This document shows positions 46,216 to 58,365 of a DNA stretch of 64,000 nt, piece after piece. A program made the translations under genes and the position numbers. The notes under the pieces are model-generated. The model ran no database searches. It saw only the letters and a list, made by a program, of their open reading frames with translations, and was not told the origin of the DNA. Every line of letters starts with the position of its first letter. Within the stretch, counting starts at the first letter, position 1. The stretch is from Siderastrea siderea (taxonomy: Eukaryota > Cnidaria > Anthozoa > Scleractinia > Rhizangiidae), in contig OZ034970.1 of NCBI GenBank assembly GCA_964030785.1, positions 38,181,901 to 38,245,900 of the forward strand, given 5' to 3'.

Positions 46216-46593
46216 TTAACGTATCAAGTCAGAATACTTGCAAAATATGGCATTCCTTTGAAAACAGATGTTTCAAGCTGCCTTTAGGACAAGATATACT
46301 TATTTGGCCATTTCCCTCCTATTAAAAGCAGGTTGCTAATCAACCTTAACTTCGTCACTGTTATCTTGTCGTCTTGTCGTTCCTGTACCGAATTTAAGTC
46401 ACTTTTACACTTTTGAACATGATCTAAGATTTAGCGTGATAAAGGAGGTGGTGGTGGCGGTGGTGGGTGTGGTGATGATGATTTTAATGCTGGGTGTGGT
46501 GCTTGTGGTGCTGGTGGTGCTGCCACTAGTACTGCTAAAAGTGGTGGTGGTACTTATGGTGCTGCTGGTGCTGGCAGAAGTGGTGGTGGTGCT
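46216..46593 (+). repeat. Direct duplication, second copy
   Basis: See 45480-45860; continues directly into the long minisatellite. Confidence 0.85.
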
Positions 46594-48360
46594 AATGGTG
46601 GTGGTTTTGGTGCTGGCAGAAGGAGTGATGGTGGTGCTCATGATGGTCGTGCTGGTGGTGGAGCTGATAGTGGTGGTGGTGGTGGTGCTGCTGCTACTGC
46701 TGGGGATGGTGCTTGTGGTGCTGCTAATGGTGCTTGTGGTGCTACTAGAAGTGGTGATGTTGTTGATGGTGGTGGTGTTGGTGCTGATAGGAGTGAACGT
46801 GGTGCTGGTGCTGGTGCTGGAGCTGATAGTGGTGGTGGTGGTGATGCTGGGGATGGTGCTTGTGGTGCTGCTAGAAGTGGTGATGGTGCTGATGGTGGTG
46901 GTGTTGATACTGCCAGGAGTGGACGTAGTGCTGGTACTGGAGCTGATAGTGGTGGTAGTGGTGATGCTGGGGATGGTGCTTGTGGTGCTGCTAATGGTGC
47001 TTCTGATGCTGCTAGAAGTGGGGATGATGCTGATGGTGGTGGTGTTGATGCTGCCAGGAGTGGACGTGGTGCTGGTGCTGGAGCTGATAGTGGTGGTGGT
47101 GCAGCTGCTGCTGGGGATGGTGCTTGTGGTGCTGTTAGAAGTGGTGATGGTGCTGATGGTGGTGGTGTTGGTGCTGCTAGGAGTGAACGTGGTGCTGGTG
47201 CTGGAGCTGATAGTGGTGGTGGTGGTGATGTTGGGAATGGTGCTTGTGGTGCTGCTAGAAGTGGTGATGGTGCTGATGGTGGTGGTGTTGATGCTGCCAG
47301 GAGTGGACGTAGTGCTGGTGCTGGAGCTGACAGTGGTGGTAGTGGTGATGCTGGGGATGGTGCTTGTGGTGCTGCTAATGGTGCTTCTGATGCTGCTAGA
47401 AGTGGGAATGATGCTGATGGTGGTGTTGTTGATGCTGCCAGGAGTGGACGTGGTGCTGGTGCTGGTGCTGGAGCTGATAGTGGTGGTGGTGCTGCTGCTG
47501 CTGGGGATGGTGCTTGTGGTGCTGTTAGAAGTGGTGATGGTGCTGATGGTGGTGGTGTTGATGCTGCCAGGAGTGAAAGTAGTGCTGGTGCTGGAGCTGA
47601 TAGTGGTGGTAGTGGTGATGCTGGGGATGGTGCTTGTGGTGCTGCTAATGGTGCTTCTGATGCTGCTAGAAGTGGGATGATGCTGATGGTGGTGGTGTTG
47701 ATGATGCCAGGAGTGGACGTGGTGCTGGTGCTGGTGCTGGAGCTGATAGTGGTGGTGCTGCTGCTGCTGCTGGGGATGGTGTTTGTGGTGCTGTTAGAGG
47801 TGGTGATGGTGCTGATGGTGGTGGTGTTGATGCTGCCAGGAGGGGACGTGGTGCTGGTGCTGGAGCTGATAGTGGTGATGGCGGTGGCGGTGTTGGGGAT
47901 GGTGCTGCTAATGGTGCTTCTGGTGCTGTTAGAAGTGGTGATGGTGCTGATGGTGGTGGTGATGATGCTGCCAGGAGTGGATGTGGTGCTGGTGCTGGAG
48001 CTGATAGTGGTGGTGGTGGTGGTGATGCTGGGGATGGTGCTTGTGGTGCTGTTAGAAGTAGTGGTGCTGATAATGGTGGTGTTGTTGGTGCTGCCAGAGG
48101 TGGTCGTGGTGCTGGTGCTTGTGGCAGAGCTGATAGAGGCGGTGGTGGTGATTATGGTGGTGGAGGTGAGAGTGATGGTGCTGGTGGTACTGGTGCCGCT
48201 AGAAGTGGTGATGGTGGTGGTGACATTTGTGCTGTCAGTTTTGGAGCTGATAGTGGTGGTGGTGGTGGTGTTGGTGCTGATAGTGATCCTGACACTGGCG
48301 GTGATAGTGGTGGTGCTAGTAGCGGGTGGTGGTGGTGGTGCTAATGGTGCTGGTGGGTGT
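46440..48360. repeat. GGT-rich minisatellite (~120-145-bp higher-order unit)
   Basis: Almost entirely GGTGGTGCT/GATGGT-type triplets. A higher-order unit containing GATGCTGCCAGGAGTGGACG recurs about every 120-145 bp (near 46907, 47043, 47287, 47430, 47560, 47697, 47827, 47960). Because changes keep triplet spacing, long frames stay open on both strands, but the repeat lies in an intron just before the PAN exon and is not taken as coding. Confidence 0.85.
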
Positions 48361-48432
48361 GATGATGATGATGATGATGTTACTTCTATAGTATAAACCC
48401 TTGATAGTTTAACGTTATGTTTCAAACCGCAG

Positions 48433-48707
48433 AATTTACAACGTTGTATCACCCGGACCTTCGACAAGATGTTTTCATGAAAGATGAGTACCATTATCTC
48501 AATGTGCCTAGAGTTGGAACGTACACTGTGCTCGACGTTTTAGATTGCACCTTTGAATGCCTCAGCAATCCCCCCTGCCTATCTTTGAACCTGGCCGCCT
48601 CCAAAGGAGCTGATGGAAAACTTTGGTGCGAGTTACTGTCCTCAGTAAAGTACAGCAATCCAGAGGAGTACAAACGAAACGAGACTTCACATCACTTTTC
48701 CGTCAAG
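48433..48707 (+). CDS. Exon 2, PAN/apple-like domain of a secreted skeletal-matrix-like protein
   Basis: Acceptor AAACCGCAG|AATTT (48432/48433) and donor GTCAAG|GTGGGG (48707/48708); phase 1 in, phase 0 out. Encodes EFTTLYHPDLRQDVF, NVPRVGTYTVLDVLDCTFEC, then NPPCLSLNL and LWCELL. Cys spacing and CTFECLSNPPCLSLNLA fit a PAN/apple domain. Together with the EGF exon and the C-terminal exons the gene matches coral proteins annotated as like 'uncharacterized skeletal organic matrix protein 5'. Paralogous exon at 63857. Confidence 0.8.
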
Positions 48708-49719
48708 GTGGGGTTACAACCAACAGGGCCTTTTATGCAAGGTGTGATCATTATAAAAAAAGGGGGGATGATGAGGATAAGGCGGAAGACCTGGTAGCAC
48801 GTAAAACTAGTTTCCTTCAGTTTTATTTCATTCTAAATATCCTCCTATTTCAAAAAATTCAATCAGGTCCTTCCATTAAGGTGTCTGAACACAGCTCTAC
48901 GATTTGTACTGCTGACGTGAATTAGCGCGCGCACAAAGCTGACAGCTTTAAGAAAAAACAAACATGGTGCCTGTACAGCGATCATTTCATTTTGTTCAGT
49001 GAAGACTGTGCAAGCGTTTTTTCTTTTCCGTCTTAACAGGCAAACAGTTTTTTATGTGTGAAAACGTTTGTTTTTCAATGTATTAAAGGTAGTACTATTG
49101 GAAAATACCCTGCCTTTCTGGGATTGTTTGTATGGATCGAGAAAGATCGAGAGTTAAGATCGAGAACCCTCTCAAACGCACCACACGCGCAGTCAACCAG
49201 AAAATTGTGACGGCATGGTTTAGTGTTTAGAATTTAATGAAAACGTTTCAGAACACGTGTAACTTGCCTGCAAACAGAAATTGAAATCTGACAAAGGACA
49301 TGTTCAGAAAACGTTAAAATGCAAAACACAGAGTTACAGAAGTTCTCTCTGTCAAAATTTTACGAGACCAGTGTCAATAGGCCAGTATTGCTCTGAGTTT
49401 TCTAGAGACAAATGATGGAAAAAATCTAACGACTGGATTTTCTGAAAAGAAATCAAACCCATTACTTAATGCCGGTTTATTACCAGCTGTGTTGCCATGG
49501 CAACGGCACTCTGTCCAATAAAACATATCAAAATATAATCTTTTTTAGTTAAACATGCATCTTGCCAATTTTGGCTGCCCAACTGCCAGTGGTTTGAGAA
49601 TAACGATGAATAACGCAAAAGTACAAGAAAACTGTGTTCGGCCACCTTAAACGCGGTAAGATACACCACCAGATCAAGCAAATAACTGAAAAAAATGTGT
49701 TTTTTTCTTCTTCTTTCAG
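48708..49719 (+). other. Intron 2
   Basis: Non-coding; ends in a pyrimidine-rich tract and TTTCAG. No other feature seen. Confidence 0.6.
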
Positions 49720-49834
49720 ACCCAATGTTCGTCTTCACCGTGCCAAAACGGAGGCACATGTGTGCCTAACTACAAATACCACACCTTTAAATGCAGCTGT
49801 AAACAAGGTTTCTTCGGAGAATATTGTGAAATCG
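49720..49834 (+). CDS. Exon 3, EGF-like domain
   Basis: Acceptor TTCTTTCAG|ACC; donor ATCG|GTAATT at 49834/49835; phase 0 in, phase 1 out. Encodes TQCSSSPCQNGGTCVPNYKY, then FKCSCKQGFFGEYCE: six cysteines in the EGF pattern with the usual QNGGTC and GxxGEYC. 115 nt. Confidence 0.9.
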
Positions 49835-51095
49835 GTAATTGTCGACCCCAGCATCGGTACAAAGAAAAAATTGACTCGATCTTTGACAGGAGCCGTAGCC
49901 ATGAACGTCCGCACTTAGGTGACATGCTCCTTAATCACTGAGATACTGAGGGAGCCCCTTGGGGCCTTTGGCACTAATAGCCCAGAACAACCGTTACCTC
50001 GAACTTTCATCGTACGCCCAATAACTCTCGACTTTCATTGTACGTACGCTTGACATTAGGATAGGTTGCATCAGGCGGACGTCTCGTTACCTCTCACGTT
50101 CACGTGCAAATTCAAATTCAGCCGTATAAACGCATGAACCCCTAATTGATCTAAATTTGTGTAGTTCGTACCTCGTGCAGCTGTTTTGAAAAAATGGTAG
50201 CCACGAATGACCTAAGCAAAGAGGAGACCCAATTTTCAGAAGTTTAAATTCGGCAGGTGGTTGACTTTTATACAGAAAATTACAATACTTTTCGGGAAAA
50301 AATGACACCGGTTGGCGGCGTGGAGTTACGACCACTTAACACCTACTCCCTATTTGACGCATATTTCCCCTCTGGAATACGTTGGACGTCCACGCCGGTG
50401 TTACTGACGCAAAATTTGCGCCTGAGTTTACGTCCAACGTTGGTGCTTAGGCTAGGGGGTACAACCGACCCTGGGGAATGGAGAGGACAGGGGGCGGGTA
50501 CCCAGAAAAGAGGGGGCGGGAATCGGGATTTTAAGGTGGAAGGAAGCGGAAGAAGTAGGGAAAAAAGTACGCAAACATTGCGTAACATTTTGCAATCAAG
50601 AAAACTCAAAGCGCTGGGAGGGAACACATTTGAGGCGGAAACTTTGTTTAAAGGGCACGGGAAGTGAAAGTTAAGACCCCCTTGTTTCCCCCTCCCCTCA
50701 CCGCTGGGGAACAAGGTCATTTGCTAGACTCATACACAAGTGTGCGTATTGTCGGCATCAGCAATATGCGGGACATATACTGTGGACATAGAGAAAAAAA
50801 TTATAAATGTTAACAGCATCGTATCCTACCTATGAGTGAAAGGACGTGGCTTTGGCTCCGGTCAGGGATGAACAATGGTTAACACCTACGTTACGTTTTG
50901 TTTGATAAAGTACTGACATATAGCAGGGTAAAAACCAACGTGTCCGTCTTAGAAAGATGTTCGCCAAGACTTCATATTTATATTTAGCCGAGGGAAAATG
51001 TAATAATTAGAGGATAAAGTATTTTCTCTGTTCTTCCCTGAGTTTTTTGTGGCATAACACTGGATTTTCCTGAGGTGATTTTATTTCCTTTTCAG
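49835..51095 (+). other. Intron 3
   Basis: Short frames in 50087-50720 are open by chance in a G/C-richer patch; no gene supported. Confidence 0.55.
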
Positions 51096-51132
51096 CTGGA
51101 AAGTCATGCAAGGACGTTTATGACGTATACCA
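51096..51132 (+). CDS. Exon 4, 37-nt micro-exon
   Basis: TTTTCAG|CT…CCA|GTAAGT with consensus sites; phase 1 in, phase 2 out. Encodes AGKSCKDVYDVYQ, the typical CKDVYD start of the C-terminal fibrinogen-like region. Confidence 0.85.
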
Positions 51133-51918
51133 GTAAGTAACAGTGCGCATCATACTTTTAGTTTCTTGCTAAAAGTAGAATATTTTGTAACACACTTTCA
51201 AAATTATGAAAGCATTCTTTCGAGCCCCTTCCGCCATGCAGTCAGGTCTTACTGGCTTCACCCGGCCCTTTTTCATTCAAATCCTTTGAAATGCTTTATG
51301 GAACGATGTCTAGTTCTCAATCTTTGTAACGCAGCGGATTCTTACCAAAGTATGTTAAGAGGACGCTGATCGGGAAAGACCTGGATTACCACCTGCATGT
51401 GTTGTATAGAGCTGCTTACAAGCTATGGCTGACTGAGAAAGGTTGCGCTCTAAGTTGAGTTATAGTCAATTGGACGTGGCTCATGGAGGCATTCCTTATG
51501 CAGCCATGATCCTCACTAAGGTCTGATCCTTCGAATACAGCTAAAGAGACACCCTAGCCTTGTTGCAGTAGAACTTAGACGAATTCTAACTACGAGAACT
51601 ACAAGCTAGCATGCACTTAGTTCTATATTGCCCTGTAAGCAAGTTTGCGACTGGAGTTCAGAGAGTACCATATGCTGTCTCCACAAGATAACGGACGAGG
51701 AATCATGACGAGGGGGTCATGGCCAACATTTACAGGAAATCCCAATACTGTCTGAGTACAACACAGTCCTACGTTTCTTTAAACGAAAATTTCCAAGATT
51801 TCTAGCACTAAATCACAAATAGTCTAACACTATTACCTACCATTTCAAGCCGAAAACCAACTAACTCAACACACTAAAATTAACCTTGCAACATCTATTT
51901 ACAATGTTAATCAAACAG
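51133..51918 (+). other. Intron 4
   Basis: No feature recognised; ends AAACAG. Confidence 0.55.
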
Positions 51919-52045
51919 GTCTAGTGTGAGTCAGGTGGTTACCCTCACCTTGGACTCCAAACTAACTTCCGTTCTGTGTCACATGGGAGATTTTGGATGT
52001 GGAAATGGCGGATGGACGCCGGTCATGAAGATTGATGGCAGCAAG
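51919..52045 (+). CDS. Exon 5 of the secreted skeletal-matrix-like protein
   Basis: Acceptor AAACAG|GTCTAG, donor AGCAAG|GTATTT; phase 2 in, phase 0 out. Encodes VVTLTLDSKLTSVLCHMGDF then GCGNGGWTPVMKIDGSK, the conserved GGWTxVMKIDG block of fibrinogen-related and skeletal-matrix proteins. 127 nt. Confidence 0.85.
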
Positions 52046-52539
52046 GTATTTTATTGCGAGTGCATGAAAACGATCAAAAGCAACGGTATCTTTCACAGGG
52101 ATAGTTGTAGGGTATAAATATTTCAATAAGATGTTGATGGAGATCAGTCCCGTGTACCGTCCGATAACAATGACATTAAACGCTAACCTGAAGTTTTAAG
52201 ATACAGTTCGCAAAAACAAACACTTTTAGCCAGGGTAGTCTAAACACCGGTCTCACAAGCTTCTGGTGTGATAATCTTGGTTTTTATTGAGATTTATCCA
52301 AAGCATTTAGGAGTTAGAAACAAAGACAAAAAAAGGAAATGCCTTCACGTTGCCTCCATGATTTATTTGTAGTGTTTCTGTTGTTTATCTCGCCGTTTCA
52401 GAACGATTCCAATCACCTTTAGTTTCGCCGTTGTTCTGTCACAGATTCATCCATGCGCTGTTGTCAATAGATAATTGTACATGTAATACAGTGAACTTGT
52501 GCATATCTAATAAACTGGCTAAAATGATGATGATGATGG

Positions 52540-52598
<59 letters not shown>

Positions 52599-54212
52599 AA
52601 ACTTCTTATATGATATATGTTGTAGTTCAATTTTATCCTTGGTTCGATTTTTACTTTCCTTCGTTCTTTTTTATGTAACCAAGGTAAAAAAAAATTGTGA
52701 ACTCACAACGGCAAAACTTAAATTCACTAAAATCTGTCTGAAACGGGCCGAAATGCACGACATACACGTTAAAAAGATAAATCAGGAATGCTAGGTAAGG
52801 GATTTTATTGCATTTTTTGTATTTCAACACCTTAGTACATCCGTTTAATTTCGATATCACAGTGATGCATCCACGATTATCGCACCAGTAGCTTGGGAGG
52901 CCTGAAGTCTGAAATTTTCAGCCGTCTGTTTACTCTAATCTCCCGTGGGGGGCAGGAGGCCTCCACTGGGGCTAGGGCAAAGAGAAGGACTATAGTCACG
53001 GTCTTGCAATTGCGACACGTTTGGCCATCCCTCGTACTATTGTACGTTTGTACGATGATTGCGCGGTTTCAACAAAGTTCGTGTGTTTTCACGGTAAATG
53101 GTGATGGTATAAGCTTAGAAAGTGCCTTAAACACATAGACATTTGCTCGTTCTTACAGAGAAGCACAATAGTCCTAAAACGCTTCGCATGGAGCGGGATG
53201 CACACAGAGCGTGGTATCGCGCACGAACTTGCGCGACTTGACGTAATCGCAGTACGACAATATTTATTTGGCTTTTGCCTGTGAATAATGACTACTTTTC
53301 ATGTGAAGTTACCTTCCTTAGCTGCAAAACAGTTAGTAATTTTGTGATGTCCCGTCTTCGCCTTCTATACGGGAGTGCAAAGCTCACGAACGAGGATCTA
53401 CGCTTGCTCTTTGCGCTTTTGGTGATTCGTGCCTCCATACCTTAACTTTAAAAAGAAATATAAAAAACGACTGTATTACTGTCTATAACCTTTCCGCTGG
53501 TGCATATAAAGAAGTTTTGATGATAAAAGCCACCATCTTTTAAAAGGGGCAAACACAACTTGCGAAATACAGGGTCGGTATGGAAAAAACAGAAGTCCGA
53601 TATTAAGTTATTTCCGTAAAATTTTAAAACTGCACAAGTTATAAATTGGAGACTTGAGATACCTGGTAGAAATGGTAGAAGATTATTCTCGTGAAGTATT
53701 TGAATGACGGAAGCTCAGCTGGAAAGCGTGTTATGGTGTTTTTGGTTTTCCCATATATTTGTTCATAAAACATTATTGTAAAAGACCAGCCGCGGGAAAC
53801 ATTTACAAACAAAAGTATGGAAATTGGAAGCGTTATTATTTGCCTTCTAGTCCATCAAAGTCAAATTTTAAGTATGGAATTATTTGACTTTGGATTTCGT
53901 TTTTTTTTTCTCAAACAAACATTATACTTCGCATCGTGTCCACTTTATAAATAATATCGATCATCATACAGGTTTGATTACTTGATATCGAGAAGTTACC
54001 CTCGTATAATAAGAGAACGGGAAAACTAAACCTGCGATGATGGCAAGACTGCTATTGTCACACGAAACGTTTTTTCTTGCAGGACGTTTAAGTAATGACA
54101 TCTCCCTACTCCTTATTTTTACTACTTTTCACTTATCTTTTTTCCTTTGCGACGTTATCAGTGGAGGCAAACTATGTGTAACATCCATTTTTGTATTTTC
54201 AATCCCTTAAAG
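52046..54212 (+). other. Intron 5
   Basis: Contains an ATG/GAT microsatellite at 52525-52598; otherwise no feature recognised. Confidence 0.55.
52525..52598. repeat. (ATG)n microsatellite
   Basis: About 24 ATG/GAT repeats with one GTG interruption; produces poly-Met/poly-Ile chance frames. Confidence 0.9.
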
Positions 54213-54797
54213 CAAACCTACCGTTACAACTCCAGTCTTTGGAGCAACAAAGAAACTTTCAACCTTGCAGGAGGGAAGAGTGGGTTTGACACACAGGAAA
54301 CCAAGCTACCGACCTACTGGAACACATCCTTCTCCAAAATCTGCCTCGGTATGAAGATTGGCCAGCAGCTCAACTTTGTTGTCATAACTAAGCAAGCTGA
54401 TTCCCTGCACTCACTGATTGCCGACGGGCAATACCGTGCCACCTCACTGGGTCGTAACACGTGGAAGACGCTAATTGGGTCTACTGCATCTTTGCAGCCG
54501 AATTGTAGCAAGGAAGGGTTCAACGCATGGGGTGGTGGTAGTCGATATTCCAAAGCAAGAATCGGTATCCTTGGTAACAATGAAAACGAGTGCTTGTCCT
54601 GTGACTCCAGAATCGGGTTTGGTACTGGAGGAAATCCTGATGACTCCAACACGTGTGGAAACGAGGCTACAAACGGAGGAGACAATGGCGACACGCACAT
54701 CAAGGCAATGGGTTATATCCTGGTACAGTGGGAAGTAACTTATGAAAATGAGAAGCTAGCACTCTTATATTATCATATCCATATGTTAGAAACATGA
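54213..54797 (+). CDS. Exon 6, C-terminal domain of the secreted skeletal-matrix-like protein
   Basis: Acceptor CCTTAAAG|CAAACC (weak, AAG) in phase 0. Encodes [88 protein letters not shown] and [17 protein letters not shown]. This is strongly like the C-terminal part of coral skeletal-organic-matrix protein 5 relatives. Homologues as I recall stop after GYILVQ; here TGG follows and the frame continues for about 22 residues to TGA 54795-54797, so the native stop may be mutated. Confidence 0.82.
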   Translation, partial: QTYRYNSSLWSNKETFNLAGGKSGFDTQETKLPTYWNTSFSKICLGMKIGQQLNFVVITKQADSLHSLIADGQYRATSLGRNTWKTLIGSTASLQPNCSKEGFNAWGGGSRYSKARIGILGNNENECLSCDSRIGFGTGGNPDDSNTCGNEATNGGDNGDTHIKAMGYILVQWEVTYENEKLALLYYHIHMLET

Positions 54798-55734
54798 TCA
54801 TTAGGATCAAAATATGTATTTGCTGCTACATTTTCATTTCGTTCGCTCTATTGGTTAGTACAATCGGTTAGTAGCAATTCACATTTTCTAAGGTGTAAAA
54901 CTGAATTAAAATTTGGAGATGTTAATCTTTGATTAGCTCAAAGACCCAGAGACAGACTAAATCGGGACAGAACGAAAATTTCACAAGCAAATTCGGTAAC
55001 ATTTTCTCGTAGTGATCTTGCTCATAAATCTTCGTCATTTTCAGAGTATCTGCTCTTGGGTCTAGCTTCATCGGTCTTCAACAACCGAGTCCAAAAATGT
55101 GGCCTGGGCTTCTGATATAGACGAATAACTGCCTATAGAAAATTGAATGTGCTAATGTAAAATGTATAATGTTCAAAATAAAAAATAGCTGTAGTCTGTA
55201 AGGTTACATGGTCGTTTTTCTGAATAAAGTTCATGGGCAAGTTCATATAATGCGTCAGCTTATTTCATCGTTAAGTTTATCCGGTATGTGCATTGTCATG
55301 TCAAGTTCATAGGTGAATTTGTAGATGAGTTTATCTCACGGGAAAATGCCTGTGTGAGTTCATCAATGCGTTCCTGGGTGGGCTCATGGGCGAGTTATTG
55401 GATGGTTAAGTTTAAGAGTGCGTTGATGGGTAATTTTATGGGTAACTTCATGGATCATATCGCTATGAAGTTCCTGGGTGAGTTTACGGGAAAATGTATG
55501 GTGAATTCAAGGCTTAGTTTATGGGTGAGCAAATGGATGCGTTTATGTGTGCGTTCATGGGTGAGTTCACGGTTGAGCTGAAAGGTGAGTGGATGAATGG
55601 GTTCATAAGAGACTTCACGTGGGTGAGTTCGTGGGTGCGTTCGTGGGAGCGTTCATAGGTGGTCTACTATTGAAATGCTTATAAAAGACTATTGGTATAT
55701 TGATGGATGGATAAAGGAAAAAAACCGCCTGAAT
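54798..55734. other. 3' flank with a degenerate GTTCATGGGTGA minisatellite
   Basis: From about 55255 to 55670 a 12-nt unit close to GAGTTCATGGGT recurs many times with variation, giving a chance 97-codon frame. AATAAAA-like strings at about 55176 and 55223 may be the polyadenylation region of the gene. Confidence 0.6.
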
Positions 55735-56165
55735 CTGCTGAAACACGCTGTAAATCGATCGCCAAATTTTCACTTCTTACCGAAGTTTCATTAATTGTCG
55801 CAGAAGAGACGCATGTTGTTTTTCAATTGTTTATGGTCTTTTTATTGATTGAAAACTAGCTAATGCTGAAGTTGAGATTGACCTTTGACAGGTGGCTTTT
55901 GATGTTTACACGCGGTTTTCATGACAACTCACGGCCAATTATTTTAACATCGTTTAGTCAGGGTTTCACAAAACCATCACTGAACTCAAATTTAAAGTAG
56001 TCAGCCCGAATATGTAGGCGTCACTTGCCGTAAACAGCATTTGGAAAAAGCAACCATGTGTGTTCTCTTTCAAGAATGCGCGGATAAGGTGCTGGGTCAA
56101 AGAACGTACTATCGCGTTAGGCATCCATCGAGCAACATCGCCATGCACCTTTGCGATGACAAAAG

Positions 56166-57008
56166 ACGCATTTACATGACAGAAAAAGAGGAACGGCTCG
56201 GATAAAAAGAAGTACTTGTTCCACGAATTTTCGACCGTTTATACGAGAACATTATGGAACGGCTACAATAAAAAGAGGCACCGGTCCTCAAACCTAAGTG
56301 GAACGGTAAGGACTGTTTACACGACAGAATTATGGTTGCACCCACGTTAATAAGTAGACCACTGTCATTCGTGTGCGCCGCACATGCTCGTAACACTCGT
56401 AAAACAAAATGGCGACAGACGATATTAGATTATCACTTTGTCTGTCGCGTTTGCTTTCAAGAAGGAGATTATCAAGTGGATCTCTTTTGAAGCAGCGTGA
56501 AACCAAGACAAGCTTAGAAAAGAGATTACGTTGGAAACGAAAATTTAAGTTCATGTTAATTCTTCTAACGTTCGTAATCTGCCATTCCACAGTGGAAAGA
56601 TCAATTTGGCAGCAGCAACGAACAAGTGCTTGGTTCGATCTGGCATGCAACACTTTAATACTCTGATGACGAATGGTATAAAAACTTTCGTATCTCAAGG
56701 AATAATTGCAAGATTCGAGCTAAATACGGATGTGCACAGAAGTAAACAACTCGGGACAAAACAGTGCCTGCACAGAAAAATACAAATGGTACGGGTACGT
56801 GAGTGTTTACACGATGCACAAGAACTAAAGAGACGGGGACGGAACCAATTTTTATCCGTGCCGTTCCACGACGGGGCCATAGGTGCCTATGGTCCCAGAA
56901 CGGCTCGGGTAAAAGTAGGGTACGTATCGTTTACACGAAATAAATTGTCCGAGCGGTTCTACTCTTTTCCCGAGCCGTTCCTTTTATTTCTGTCGTGCAA
57001 ACGGGCTT
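56166..57008. mobile_element. Non-autonomous DNA transposon with ~24-bp TIRs
   Basis: Inner TIR parts GACAGAAA…GGAACGGCTCGG (56178-56201) and CCGAGCCGTTCC…TTTCTGTC (56970-56994) are inverted copies. Copies A and B of the surrounding segment lack the insertion (they run CACCTTCAGCC…TTGGCA). Internal frames are short; one has IWQQQRTSAWFDL, vaguely like Harbinger-type elements, but no complete transposase is present. Confidence 0.75.
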
Positions 57009-58153
57009 AAAAACTTGGCAGTCATTTGTTTCAAAATTTACGCCAGTAAAATATACAATCTTATCAACACTGATAATTACCCTTATTAGGAACATCGGCT
57101 GGTAAAGTAAGTAACTTCGTCCAACTTGGCAAGAAAAGCCAGGCAGCTGTTATGTTATAACTGTTCGAAAAAATACGTTTTCATATCGACGTATACGTTT
57201 CTCTATGTGAATTCACCACGGTTAATTTCATTTTAAATATATTCAATATTTATTCTTTTTATCAAAAGAATAAATAGACTGTCTCTTTGACAGGTGTCTA
57301 CGTTGGTAAGTTTTCGTGTGTCCGTAGTAAACTTATATCGAAATATACGTTTCTCTATGTGAATTCACCACGGTTAATTTCATTTTAAATATATTCAATA
57401 TTTATTCTTTTTATCAGAAGAATAAATAGACTGTCTCTTTGACAGGTGTCTACGTTGGTAAGTTTTCGTGTGTCCGTAGTTTTCGAGGCATTTTGATACT
57501 TCTGATCTTGTGAATACCTATGTCGGTTTTTTATCCTAAGCTTTGATGGTAGATGCGGTGTATTATTAAACATAGCGCGAATTGCCATAAAGGCAATATC
57601 GCCATTCAACGTCATAACCACAAAAGGCAAGCGATTATCTTTTTACGACAATACCCAACAATGCTAGTTAAATTTTAGTCGATGGCTCTGACGTTTAACA
57701 ATTACAACTATAATTACAATACTGGCTTATTGTAGAAAAACACTTGGCTCTGTAATGGTGTGTTATCTTAGATGTAGCCGAAGACGGAGTTTGTGACAAC
57801 ATGCCAACTAATTTACAGGTATTCCACATTTAAAAAAAATGAAAAATAGAAACAAAATTGTGAAGCTAAAATACTATTTACAATGGATTTAAAATAGTTG
57901 CTGCTATAATAGTAATTATGATTAAAAGTGTACTAAAAACTAAAAGACTTGTTTGATGAGCTACCATTTTCTAACAGTGACATTAAGGGGGATTTTTTAA
58001 AAGGGAAATATTAGAATTGCTTTTGAGATTGCCAGTGCTATTTGACAAGGCTCTTGCACAACTTCCATTATTTCAAATTATACTTTTCACTCAGCTTTCA
58101 CGATAATAATTCACCCTAATGAGTCTTGTTTCCTCCTGACACCTGCTGGTTGA

Positions 58154-58365
58154 TTTACTCTTTAAGCCCCAATAACAGTATACATTTTCTCCTCACTGTT
58201 CTTCACATATTCCTTATGATACTAGATGTGAGAATTTACCTCAAAATCATGACATCTTATCTTTGATGATCATTTCCTTGGTTCTCATGACCGGTATGCT
58301 TGATCGAGTACTGATATTGTGAGGAGAAATTAGATGCTTGTCACTATTGGGGCTTGAAGGGTTAA
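58154..58365. mobile_element. MITE inserted in copy C
   Basis: Inverted termini …TTTAAGCCCCAATA… and …TATTGGGGCTTGAAGGGTTAA. The empty site is seen in copy A (CACCTGCTGGTTGGTATAATG, about 12981-13000), whereas copy C has CTGCTGGTTGA followed by the element and TTATAATGCATTC. Confidence 0.85.

Noticed and set aside
46436..47680. 414-codon plus-strand Val/Leu/Met-rich frame (and the similar 47677-48396)
   Set aside because: Pure repeat translation (GTGGTGGTGCTG) with no unique sequence; intronic.
46638..48494. 618-codon minus-strand Ala/Pro/Ser-rich frame
   Set aside because: It is the complement of a GGT minisatellite and its N-terminal part is antisense to the PAN exon; no independent coding evidence.
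50257..50720. 136-codon plus and 125-codon minus frames
   Set aside because: Overlapping frames in a locally G/C-richer intron patch, without family similarity or splice context.
55288..55581. 97-codon frame with repeated Met/Phe/Gly
   Set aside because: Translation of a 12-nt degenerate minisatellite.
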